Source: Topomyia yanbarensis (lineage: Eukaryota > Arthropoda > Insecta > Diptera > Culicidae). From it: a stretch of 64,000 bases of DNA. A program made the translations under genes and the position numbers. The notes below the pieces were generated by a model, which saw only the letters and a list, made by a program, of their open reading frames with translations, was not told the DNA's origin and did no database searches. Location of the stretch: positions 203,154,897 to 203,218,896 of the forward strand of contig NC_080671.1 of the NCBI RefSeq assembly GCF_030247195.1, written 5' to 3'. How positions within the stretch are numbered: the stretch's first letter is position 1; each line of letters starts with the position of its first letter. Shown one piece after another: positions 46,405-58,388 of this stretch.

Positions 46405-47326
46405 GAACTAGTTGGTAAAAAAGTAGATAAAAAACAAAATCGATTTTTTGAATATTGGTAGCTTTCTATCAAGAGCAATTGAAGCTCGAAGTTGAAAACT
46501 CGAGGAAAGTGTAGAAAAGAACCATTTTGTGCTTAGTGGTAATCTCCATTAAACAAATTTTAACTATTTTTGGAAATTTTAACAACTAACAAAATATTTT
46601 TGAGTAGCCTGTTACTAGCTGTAGATCACTGTAGATGTGAATTGGTTTAGTGGAATAATTTGGAAGTTTAGCTTTTTTGGTAAAATACTTTGCCCGCCTA
46701 AAGGCGGTGTTGGGCACCTAAGCGAAAAGAATTTTCAGTCTTTAGTGATTACTTATTGTACCGAAACTAGCATTATGTGCAATTTTAACTGAAAAAAGTT
46801 TGTTTTAAAAACTTTGGGTGAATGCTGGATGTCCATATCATTTAATAATATTTAGAAGAGTCTGGGACTATCTTGCGATTTTTTTCTCCTTTTGTATTAG
46901 TCATATGGCCCTGTCTCTAGTTCTACACTTCAAGTACTCTGTAATACATTTTCCAATGTTGCATTACATTCTGTTTCGTACACGTTGTAAGCGATATTGA
47001 GTTTTCGAGCCTATTAGAGTGAAGAGCCTATTTCAGTCGTATTAAGGAGGGCATCTCACCATTTTATTAATTACTTGGAATACAATTGATGCAATGCGTA
47101 TGAATTGGCACCAATATCTTTGCTTTTTTTTTATGAACCATAGTGATAACAAAATTCACCTTGCCATTTGAACCAATGCCTTGAATAAAGATGGCTAACG
47201 TCACTCTAACCGACGGATTCACATGATTAGGGCGAAAATAGGCTCATTACCCTAGGTGAAGTTTTCAAATTTCAGCATTTTTGTTATTTAGGGCGAGTTC
47301 AAAGCTATTCCACGAATGACTAGATT

Positions 47327-49187
47327 TGACGACGTCATACAGATTCGAGGGGTTTTGTGTTTTTTCACAATCTGTAAACCTTCGTGCAGACTAATTTATT
47401 CAGGTTCTATTCTCCATCCCCCTCTTTATATCATAGGAATACAATTGTTAAAAATATTCGAAACAATATCAGGTCAGGAGAGTATACCCAAAACACGAGA
47501 TCAAATGCTTTTTTCGCTTTAAAACTGCCGAAATGCAGATTGTGCATCATCTGCTCGGCGCCTAAATGCATGTGTATTACGAGGCAAAACGAAAACAATC
47601 TAACCGCCAGATGCTATAAATAGCTATTGCTAATTGTAGTACTTTTGGCCAGTATTTAAACTGCAACTGTGTGAAAATCTCACGCAAACAAGCTAAGGGA
47701 TTCAACAGAACATGTTTTCGAGCATGAAAAAAAAGAAATCTGCGAAAACGGTAAATATGAAATATGTGAAAATAGTAGAAATGAAATATGTGAAATTTCA
47801 ATGCACAGATTGAAATGATTTTTCATTGTTATATATGTTTATAATAGTGAGTTCGTCAATTTTCCTGACATTCATCCAAATCAAATTCTTTCGTTCACCA
47901 ACTAGACATTCTAGTAAGAACGGACTTCTGAATACATCTGATCGATCAGTTAATTAGTGGTGGAGTATCGTTTCATAGCAATGACCGTACCCATCAAGTT
48001 ACACTATTTTTGCACATTCATTTTCTACAAACACGCGTTTGCATTTGATACTCATTAGCTGTTTTGCACGAATCTTTGTCAATGTACTCACAGAATTTTA
48101 CTAAGTTCAAAGGTATATAACCTTTGAATGTATTTTCTACATAAGCCTTTCGGTTTGGATTTACAATTTAATTATATTAATAAATAAGTCAAGTTACAGT
48201 TGCTCCGCCTAAATTGATTGAAGTTTGATTTTCGTTAGGAGTGCTTTATGTTTGTCGTTCTCAAAGTTTTTTGTATAATTAAGTATAGTACCGTGGTAAG
48301 TAGTACTGGATTGATTGAAAGAAATATATTTATTTGAAAATGATTCCAACATTCTGCCTCCCTCATTCCAATTGCCAAATCTGACTATGGAAGAACATCA
48401 CTTACAACTGATCAGACGGGATTAGAAACCATTATTCCATTCAATTATACCTGTAGTTACAGACTGTTGCCGAATCCAAATATCTACAGGCCTTTTAAAC
48501 AGTTATAGAGACTGTTTAGAAAATTTGCATTAGAATTCACTGTTTTCGAACAACAGTATCTTTCCTTTGAAATTTATTTTGTTTTCAATCTACATTTTCT
48601 AATGTTAGTCGGACTTGCACTACCAACTATAGAGTTATACACGCATTTTAAATATCCTTCTACAAATAATTCACCAAAACGTGTGGCTTGTAGGTTGTAT
48701 TCTAAAATTATGGAACAGCGCCAAGTGAACTTTGATAAAGCTATTTTACTTATTCCAAATTAACAAAAAAACAAAGGCTTTGAATGGAGTGCTTTTTTAT
48801 TTGTCAATTGGAGGGTAGCGGAAGATTCACCACCGGAATAGTGAAAATTGGGGAGACAAAACTAAGCGCGAGATGATTACTGTGTAGTAATACCAAAATA
48901 CCAGGTGAATAACCGCTCTGACCAAATCTTGTAAATAAACAAATAAACAATACATGGGACTGACCATTCTTGATCAAGCATTACCCTTTGATCATAATCC
49001 GCATCCGCAGCAACAATACCGGAGGAGCGACATTGTGGACGAAAAATTTTAATTGTAGCGTATAGCGAAATACTGTTTTCTTTAAGATGTAATAAATTTG
49101 ATTTGTTTTTCATTTTCGTTGTTTCGCATTTAAAGTTCATTACAAATTCATTACAAATTGCAATATTGCTAATGTAACACTGAAATT
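47327..49187 (+). repeat. Segmental duplication, copy A
   Basis: From GACGACGTCATACAGATTCG to …GTAACACTGAAATTAT. It matches 52114-55441 in the same order and orientation with few substitutions. It lacks the ~1 kb insertion (53662-54649), a ~65 bp stretch (53265-53330) and ~400 bp (54991-55395) present in copy B. No recognised gene. The minus frame 48877-49140 is shared with copy B. Confidence 0.92.
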
Positions 49188-49340
49188 ATGCGGCCACACT
49201 CTTCAACACATAACTCCAGAACCGCAAGTCGCATAAGAAAAAAATTTAATAGTAGCCAATGGGAATGTTGTTTCTTTTATATGAGATCTCGACGAACTGA
49301 GCCAAATGGTATATGACACTCGGCCCTCTGGGCCGGGAGT
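49188..49340 (-). mobile_element. Short fragment of the TGCCTTTCTC family
   Basis: Contains AACTCCAGAACCGCAAGTCG, GACGAACTGAGCCAAATGGT and CACTCGGCCCTCTGGGCCGG, the family's central blocks in inverted orientation. Both ends are missing. It borders copy A of the duplication. Confidence 0.55.
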
Positions 49341-49499
49341 AGGTTGATTATTTCTATATCAGACAGGCAAAGAATAAAAAAAATGAATTTATTACTGGAA
49401 AACTGAAAGGTAACGCTGAGGGGTGTGAAACCACTCATTTTTGTCCATAACATCAGACCAGTTGACCCTAAAACCTGCTCGACACACATGCTTTGTTGG

Positions 49500-50330
49500 C
49501 TGGTGCATCGTAGGGGAACTGTGGGTAAGACGGACAGGAGGAATAAGATATGATTATTTCAGGCATTTAACTTTTAAAATTCATATGAATTGTACGTGTG
49601 CACTATCATGGTGGATAAGTTTGGATTATGAAACTCTCAGTAGGTCTTGAATACTGTTACATGTGTACAATTTAGGTAAACATTAATAATCAAGGGTGCA
49701 TCTTCGTGCGGATGTAATTTTCAAGTATCTGATATTCAGGTTTATTCTGGCAATAATAATTTTTTTCGCGGATTTTTTCCCTTATTTGAATACTGTAACT
49801 CTTAAGTGACATCTTCGATGAAAATAACAAGCAAGTTGATTTAGTAGTGAATAGAAATACGTGTTTAAAAAGTGTGTGTATTGGTGAGTGGTGGGCAAGA
49901 TGGACAGATTTATTCTTATAGGAATGTATCGCGTATAGAAACAAAAATCTAACCTTCAAACGCGGCGAACTCTGACAGGCAGTCGACTGCATGATGTACG
50001 TTAATGCGATTGAGGCTAAATACGGAATTCCTCGAGCCATGAAACGGTTGACGACTTCGAACAACTCCCATACCCTGAGGAACTGATGTTACCAATGGCA
50101 TATTTAATATATAACTTCATACCCTCAGTTCCCCGATCGCTGGAATACATAATGGGCATCTTCATAAAGGTCCCACAGATTTGGGGAAGCAGTTTTTTCC
50201 AGTCCGGTTTGTAAATGTTGACGACGATTTTTACCGATATCATATGATAATTTTGTAGGTATTGTCGGACTGTACCAGTATGAACCGTTTCACTATGGAA
50301 AAAATGAATTGGAGACAAGCATGATGCGTG
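49500..50330 (+). mobile_element. Possible decayed pogo-like DNA transposon
   Basis: On the plus strand at ~49990-50050 the translation YVNAIEAKYGIPRAMKRL resembles the Pipsqueak-type helix-turn-helix of pogo transposases (…AAKKYGIPRSTL…). Later, KVPQIWGSSFFQ at ~50165 resembles the NIPH.F…AGKDW segment that follows it, in another frame. Stops intervene, and the minus frames over the same stretch (49690-50064, 50016-50318) are then its shadows. No DDE catalytic part was found. Confidence 0.3.
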
Positions 50331-51291
50331 TCATTTTGGTTCTGTACTAATCCTTTTAATTGGAAGGTTCAAAAGCACCATATTATAAGTATTACATTTA
50401 AGATCACAGCTTAAAACCTTGTGATATAACCACAAAAATAATTATTCGTCACAATTCTTGTCATAAATTCTTTTTTACAGAATCTCATTATCGCGACAAG
50501 AAAATTTCACGAAGTGTGCCTATTTTTTCGTGCGCTAGAGATGTGTAACCCCTTAAGAAACACAAAAACATTAGAATTTACTTATTGCAGTGATGATCCT
50601 TTTTACTAATAAAGACTGGCTATTTTCAATCGAATGGACTTTCTCACACATTCCGAATCTAGAGCAGTGGTACCAAAACGAAGACTCTCGTTGCCACATT
50701 TTATCTTAGTCCGATTTCGTGAAATCTGTTTCAACGTTGATGCAACGATGAACGATGGAATGATTTCGTTTTGGTGAACGTTATAATGTTGCCACATAAA
50801 AAATTCTCAACTAGATCCCTCGGATCCCTTATCCATCAAATCCTTCTAAAGTATTGATGCGCTGTGACGAAGAAAAACCTTGTCCAATTAACTAGCAGGT
50901 AAACAGTCTGATGCACAAGCAGTGGTAATAATTTAACGAGAATTGTTGCGCTTGACTTCGTAATCAGCCGCAGCATCATCTTTTCATCATTTCTCTGGTT
51001 TTCTCCTACATCACCCTCGGGAAGGTTTCTGTTTGGATCGGGCTTGACTTGCGAGACTCACTGCTCTTCCCACAATGCTTCTGGAAAAATTAAACCCTCA
51101 AAAGAGCTTCCATGGGCCACAATTTTGATATTCATCCTTTTCATAAAATTTTAAATACTACTGGAAGCAATAGAGAGACAGAAAACTTGTTCTTCATTTT
51201 CTTCGTTTTCCACCAGCTCAATTCATTAAAGTTGTATAATTTAATTCCGTACGTACCGTATGTGTCACAAATTTTGCCTTTAATGCAGTTT

Positions 51292-51511
<220 letters not shown>

Positions 51512-52113
51512 GTTACAGAATAATTAAATTATTCGCTCTTATCATCTTTTTTGTTTAGCCATTAATATATTTCTTGCCATTGAAGTAATCCAAATATTAA
51601 AACATCGTATAAGAATGTTCATTATTCAACATGACAAAAGTGCATTCACCCACGGTAAATATATATCGCTAAGGTACACAGATTTAAACATTTCTTGTGG
51701 GTTTATTATGGCTTTGCATACAACAAAAATGCCAACAGGCAAAGTCAAATGAAAGTTTGCTCTCTCTTGACTCTGCTCTGGTCGTTTGCTTGACTTACAC
51801 TTTTTTTGTCAGACCTATAATGCTATCGCCGACAAACGATCGAAGATGAAAAGTTTGAAATTATAAAGAACGCTTTCTATCACAAGCCATTTTGACTAGT
51901 AATACTTGAAGGAAGGTAGTTTAAAAATATAGTAACCATATCATATGTAAAACGCCCTCGTTTTGAAACTCTTGTAAACTTTTGTTACCATCAGAAATAT
52001 TTCCCATTCAATATACTGCAGCGGTACCCATTTCGGAAAAGCATGACAAAAGCGGTTGTAAATCCCTAATTTGTTCCGGACGTATGGTAGACATGAAAAT
52101 ATACAACGCCGAT

Positions 52114-55100
52114 GACGACGTCATGCAGATTCGAGGGGTTTTGTGTGTTTTTTCACAATCTGTAAACCCTCGTGCAGACTAATTTATTCAGGTTCTATTC
52201 TCCATCCCCCTCTTTATATCATAGGAATACAATTGTTAAAAATATTCGAAACAATATCAGGTCAGGAGAGTACACCCAAAACACGAGATGCATGATTCCT
52301 AATCAAATGCTTTTTCCGCTTTAAAACTGCCGAAATGCAGATTGTGCATCATCTGCTCGGCGCCTAAATGCATGTGTATTACGAGGCAAAACGAAAACAG
52401 TCTAACCGCCAGATGCATACAGCTATAAATAGCTATTGCTTATTGTAGTGCTTTTGTCCAGTATTTAAACTGCAACTGTGTGAAAATCTCACTCAAACAA
52501 GCTAAGGGATTCAACAGAACATGTCTTCGAGTATGAAAAAAAGAAATCTGCGAAAATGGTAAATATGAAATATGTGAAAATAGTAGAAATGAAATATGTG
52601 AAATTTCAATGCACAGATTGAAATGATTTTTCATTGTTATATATGTTTAAAATAGTGAGTTCGTCAATTTTCCTGACATTCATCCAAATCAAATTCTTTC
52701 GTTCACCAACTAGATATTCTAGTAAGAACGGACTTCTGAATATATGTGATAGATCAGTTAATTAATGGTGGAGTATCGTTTCATAGCAATGACCGTACCC
52801 GTCAAGTTACACTATTTTTGCACATTCATTTTCTACAAACACGTGTTTGCATTTGATACTCATTAGCTGTTTTGCACGAATCTTTATCAATGTACTCACT
52901 GAATTTTACTAAGTTCAAAGGTATATAACCTTTGAATGTATTTTCTACATAAGCCTTTCGGTTTGGATTTACAATTTAATTATATTAATTAATGAGTCAA
53001 GTTACAGTTGCTCCGCCTAAATTGCTTGAAGTTTGATTTTCGTTAGGAGTGCTTTATGTTTGTCGTTCTCAAAGTTTTTTGTATAATTAAGTATAGTACC
53101 GTGGTAAGTAGTACTGGATTGATTGAAAGAAATATATTTATTTGAAAATGATTCCAACATTCTGCCTCTCTCATTCCAATTGCCAAATCTGACTATGGAA
53201 GAACATTACTTACAACTGATCAGACGGGATTAGAACCATTATTCCATTCAATTACACCTGTAGGCAGCGATGTAGAATTTACAGACATGTTTGCATTTTA
53301 CAGACTCTTGACAGTTACTTACAGACATGATGCCGAATCCAAACATCTACAGGCGTTTTAAACAGTTATAGATACTGTTTAGAAAATTTGCATTAGAATT
53401 CACTGTTTTCGAACCACAGTCTCTTTCCTTTGAAATTTATTTTGTTTTCAATCTACAGTTTCTAATGTTGGTCGGACTTGCACTACCAACTATAGAGTTA
53501 TACACGCATTTTAAATATTCTTCTACAAAATGGTTCACCAAAACGTGTGGCTTGTAGGTTGTATTCTAAAATTATGGAACAGCGCCAAGTGAACTTTGAT
53601 AATGCTATTTTACTTATCCCAAATTAACAAAAAAACAAAGGCTTTGAATGGAGTGCTTTTTGCCTTTCTCATATAGAAAGGTTATGCAATCACTCTGAAT
53701 AACGTCAACCTAATCCCGGCCCGGAGGGCCGAGTGTCATATCCCATTCGACTCAGTTCGTCGAGATCGGAAAAAGTCTGTATGTGTGTATGTGTGTGTAT
53801 GTATGTGCGTATGTGTCAAATAATGTCACTCATTTTTCTCAGAGATGGCTGGACCGATTTGCCCAAATTTAGTCTCAAATGAAAGGTGCAACCTTCCCAT
53901 CGGCTGCTATTGAATTAAATTGAATAGGAAAAATTAAAAATAGAATTTTTATTTTGGTGCTAAATGTGTTCAAGGTGCATGAAACGTCGAGATTTGATGC
54001 AAACTGGAAAAAAATTTGACGACGGTTCAATTTTTTGGATTTTGGCACATTTTTGCCTTTCTCATATAGAAAGGTTATGCAATCACTCTGAAAAACGTCA
54101 ACCTAATCCCGGCCAAATTTTTTTTTCGACTCGCATAAGGTTTCTGGATTTTAACAGGGGCGTAGTTGATGGTTTACGGAGAGGGGTTACACCCCCTCTA
54201 CTGTTCACTCCCCTCCTTTAAAAATTTCTTTAAATCACCCCTCAGACCACCACCCCATCCAGCCCTCATACCCCTCCCTTTCAACCCCATCATCTTTAAA
54301 CCACCACTGTATCACAAAGCATACCAATTTAAGCTGGAGAGTCGTTCGTTGATGGGACTTTCACCCTCCTCACATACCCACCCCCGCATGACAAAATGAG
54401 TTAGCAAGCAGATAACATTGATCTAATGCTGATTAGGCTAATGGAGTATGATATTTTTTTGTTTCAAGTGTTTCACCGTCGTAACGTAGCTCATCAAGTT
54501 CGTGGCTGGCATGCCATTGTATATAAGTGCAAAGTGTACTAAGAATGTAATGGACATTTCCACAATTATGTTGAACATAAAAAGTCTCCGTGCCATAGTT
54601 TAGAGAAATGAGAAAGGTACAATTGCACCGCTAGGTGGATTAAAACAGGTTTTATTTGTCAATTGGAGGGTAGCGGAAGATTCACCACCGGAATAGTGAA
54701 AATTGGGGAGACAAAACTAAGCGCGAGATGATTACTGTGTAGTAATACCAAAATACATGTCAACAGGTGAATAACCGCTCTGACCAAATCTTGTAAATAA
54801 ACAAATAAACAATACATGGGACTGACCATTCTTGACCAAGCATTACCCTCTGATCATAATCCGCATCCGCAGCAACAACACCGGAAGAGCGACATAGTGG
54901 ACGCAAAATTTTAATTGTAGCGTATAGCGAAATATTGTTTTCCTTAAGATGTAATAAATTTGATTTGTTTTTCATTTTCGTTGTTTCGCATGCGAAATCA
55001 GAAATATTTGATGAACTCATCTGAACCAGAGTGATAGTAAATTCACTACTTAAACTTTTTAAATATTTTGCAAAGAATCAACTAAATTATAAAAGTTGAA

Positions 55101-55441
55101 ATTATCAATTTCTCCATAACACCCGGAGAAATTAATGTAAAAGCCGGAAGCCCGAAGATCGCTCCCGAAAACCGGAGGCTCTTGGTCAAACAAGGAGGGG
55201 TGGCTACCCTAGCCAGATACCACAATTATTGAGATCTCCTTTCAATGACAACTCTACTGTGTATTTCGCGCCAGTGCATAGTAGATCAAGTTTAGCAAGA
55301 TTCTCTTGCATTTTCTCGAGCTAGGGTAACGAGGGTATTTTGGACCAGTACCATATTTTGGACCAATTGACGATGATTTTTACATTTTTCTTTTTAAAGT
55401 TCATAACAAATTGAAATATTGCTAATGTAACACTGAAATTA
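52114..55441 (+). repeat. Segmental duplication, copy B
   Basis: Starts GACGACGTCATGCAGATTCG and ends GTAACACTGAAATTATCATG, parallel to 47327-49187. By eye the stretch 54767-54990 differs from 48903-49130 at about 8 of ~227 positions. The minus frame 54760-55020 aligns with 48877-49140 over ~75 codons, but at least five of the base changes alter the residue, so there is no sign of coding constraint. Confidence 0.92.
53662..54649 (+). mobile_element. TGCCTTTCTC-family insertion with matching empty site
   Basis: It begins GCCTTTCTCATATAGAAAGG and ends CACCGCTAGGTGGATTAAAA CAGG. Copy A of the duplication reads AGTGCTTTTTTATTTGTC straight across. Copy B has CTTTTT-element-TTTTATTTG, so about 988 bp were added, with a possible TTT duplication. 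Inside, a second left end (TTTTTGCCTTTCTCATATAG) starts at ~54052, so the copy is compound. TGTATG microsatellite at ~53775-53812. Confidence 0.88.
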
Positions 55442-56427
55442 TCATGCTAGTTAGCAACTCCCGTTATATACTGAGTGAAATGGTTTAATAGGAAGCATTG
55501 AATTGAAAATTGTTTTCACGTTTCAGCTGAACTGGTACAAAATCAGAAGGAGGTGGCATTGTTGTAACCAACATCAACGAGTTATTATTGCTAAAGCGTA
55601 TACATTTTAATCATGAAAATATAGATATTATGCTTATAAAATATATAAGAAATCGATTTTAGTTTGAAAAACGCAAGCAGATGTATTATATTTTGGGTAT
55701 GTCCAAAATATGTTAGCTATTTCCAAACGATAACATATTATCGCCATGCTCCCAATTAACTCTGACGCCTCTTGGCATGTCTACTCTGCATTAAAAAAAG
55801 TTCACTTTTTGTTCCCAGAAAAGCACTTTTTAGTCAATCATGTACAAATTCATCATACAAAGTAAGATATGTGAACATTTAGATGGTCCAAAATCGGTCC
55901 AAAATATGTTTGCAGCTATGGCACATAGGATTATCGATGATCCAAAATATGCTTTGCAATTTGTTGTGGAATGACAGAAAGAGCAGCGGGGAATAGTTTT
56001 GCAGTGTAGGCGAATAACCTTATGGTTAAAACCTTACTAAACAAAAGGCCCTAAGTATATTAGAAACGGCTATCTCATCAAAGATGGATGAACTGACCTG
56101 CCCATTAAATTTTTTTTTGATCAAAGATGGATGAACTGACGTTCGCATTTTTGTCAAAAATGCTTTTGCACTCCGGATCACAATTAAAACTAATTTTAGA
56201 AAAATACTAAAACAAAGTTGTCTAATTCATAAGGCTCAATGAAAAAGTATATTTTAAACAGCGTTTTTCTCGGCTTGCTCTTTTTCATTGTAGTACTTAT
56301 TGACGCTCCAAAACAATGTTACTGGATGCGTGTTACGCATTTATGGAACATCCCCTTTTATTGTTACGAGCGCGATAATCCATTACAACAAATAAAGAAG
56401 TTAACATGATTTTGGAAAAAAAACTTT

Positions 56428-56632
56428 TTGGCGTAAAGTAGCTCCCCCGTGGGGGCTACTTTACGCCAATTTTTAATTCTTTATATCTCATGTTCAATCT
56501 TAATTTTCCAGAAGTTCTTTTCACTGACTTTGGAGGTACTTCTGTCATTTGTAAAACACCAAACAGTTTCAAATTAGAAGTTGCGTGATCGTATGTTCGA
56601 AACATTCTATTTTTGGCGTAAAGTAACCCCCG
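56428..56632. mobile_element. MITE with GGGGGCTACTTTACGCCAA ends, plus an extra inverted end
   Basis: GGGGGCTACTTTACGCCAA at 56451-56469 pairs with TTGGCGTAAAGTAACCCCC at ~56613-56631. Directly before the first lies another inverted copy, TTGGCGTAAAGTAGCTCCCC C (56428-56448), making a 42 bp hairpin. Either two elements abut or one was rearranged at its end. No coding capacity. Confidence 0.7.
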
Positions 56633-56999
56633 ATGACGGTTTATTTGACTATTTAGAACACTACATATCCAAAAAATGATAAGGCCGTACATATTAGCCT
56701 ATTAAATGATCCAGATTACGTAGCCAAATAGTATTTTTTCAGATTTTTTTTCTCATAACTTCCTAAAGCGTTCTAAAATATCCCTGTACCCTATTATACC
56801 TTGTATTTTTGCAGTTATTCATTGAACCACTTCTAACCAATATTATCATTTTGGCTTATTCAATACATGCCACAAAGCATTTTAAGGCTGGTACTAGGTT
56901 CATAAATAGGAAAGTATCAGTTTTCAGGCGAACGATGTAAAAAGCGCGTGTTCGAGCCGAGTTTGTGTTGAAATGGAGCATTAGGGACCATTAGGTAAC

Positions 57000-57215
57000 C
57001 CTTTTAGGGCAGGGAGGGGGTACAACAAATTGTGACATAGACTAGAAGTAGACTAGAACTTTATGTAACATGTTCTTATTGAAGGAAAAAACAAATTTTT
57101 TGAAGGATTTGTTACGTAATAGAGGAGGGGGATTGATACATATGTGACATTTTGTTACATAGGGGGAGTGGGAGTCAATTTTGGGAAATTTTGCGTTTCG
57201 TAACTTATGAATGGT
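57000..57215. repeat. Dispersed repeat related to 10335-10560
   Basis: AGACTAGAACTTTATGTAAC, ACATGTTCTTATTGAAGGA, TGTGACATTTTGTTACATAG and GGGAGTCAATTTTGGGAAAT recur in the order seen at 10335-10560; this copy includes GGGACCATTAGG and CTTATGAATGGTTCTTT near its ends, which suggests a degenerate TIR. No gene. Confidence 0.5.
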
Positions 57216-58264
57216 TCTTTATTGGTGATGGACCTACATACATCCATCCAACAGCATTGTTGTTCCTATATTCTGTACAATGTTAGTCCGACATTGATGG
57301 TCCGACGTTGGTTCGATAATGGTCAGACATTGATTCGCTATCGATCCGATATGGTCCAAAACTGACCCTACATTTTGCCTGATTTCCATTATAAATTTTT
57401 ATCACTCATGCATTTTTTATTTCTTGCATTTCATGTATAAAATCGTCATACGTGGCTTCTCGTATTTTTTGCACTTTTAGTGACTATTCTTGCATTGATG
57501 TAAGCGATTCTGACTGGGTTGGTTTTGGGTGCATGGGTGAACCTGGGTTATCACATAAGAACAAAATTAACAACAATGACATTTTGCTATGGAATTTCAC
57601 AAATAACTTCACATAAGCAAGTATTTCTTTGCGTTTTTTTCAATAAGCGTTATTTGATTATTGAGTTGAAGAAGATCGTCATTTTTAAAATTGTTACAGT
57701 TTTGTATTGAATTTCATCATGCAAACATATAAGCTTATCCGTACCAAATCCAACATAGCCGCTGAGTACAAAAGTAAGACTGAAGACCGAAGTTCTTTGA
57801 TTAGAAGTTTGGTTTAAGATGTGTGTTTGTTCATCGCGTTTGGGGAAAATTCTGTGCAAAGATCCTGACTTCTGAGAATATAAGATTGTATAGAACATGT
57901 GCGCTTTAGAGTAAGCCTGATTTTTATCAAAGAATAATCTTTTTGGACGAGGCTCCTTTCTTGTTAAATAGGTATTAAAACAAACAAGAAGATAGACGAA
58001 TTATATCGACAAAGGGTAACTCCGTTTGGCTTTTGCGATTTGAAGCTCTTAGATTTTTTTAAATCTCGGGAAGCTGCCACATTAAGCATTTTATGACGTT
58101 GAATCTCCTGAGAAGGGGGGACGAAAAATAGCTCATTCAAGAGTTTCAACGTCGCAAAATGACTTTGTTCCGCGCTTTCTTAAACTTTCTAATTTCACCT
58201 CCTTGTTCTACCTGAGTCCTAATAAGGAAAAAAAACGTTTCATATCTTCCAGCCCTTAGCAAAT
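57216..58264. other. No gene recognised
   Basis: AT-rich sequence. GGTCCGAYRTTGGTTCGATA-like phrases at ~57280-57360 form a short degenerate tandem run. Open frames are short and unrecognised. Confidence 0.4.
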
Positions 58265-58388
58265 TTAACCCTCCGGCACTCGCGCCGTTGTATTTTGTGT
58301 AAAACCTTCAGAAAATCTAGCGAAGTCTTCTTTCAGCACCAGAAGCTGCTAATTCGGGGAGCCATTCGCGCGAGTGCCGGAGGGTTAA
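58265..58388. mobile_element. 124 bp MITE, TTAACCCTCCGGCACTCGCG ends
   Basis: TTAACCCTCCGGCACTCGCG on the left and CGCGAGTGCCGGAGGGTTAA on the right are exact complements over 20 bp, with TTAA at both borders. It resembles piggyBac-type non-autonomous elements and the two TTAA elements at 376 and 2003. Another TTAACCCTCC occurs at 45743 without a matching right end. Confidence 0.9.

Noticed and set aside
48877..49140. Conserved protein shared with 54760-55020
   Set aside because: Similarity is due to the recent duplication. By eye about 8 base differences in ~227 change at least five residues, so there is no sign of selection for coding.
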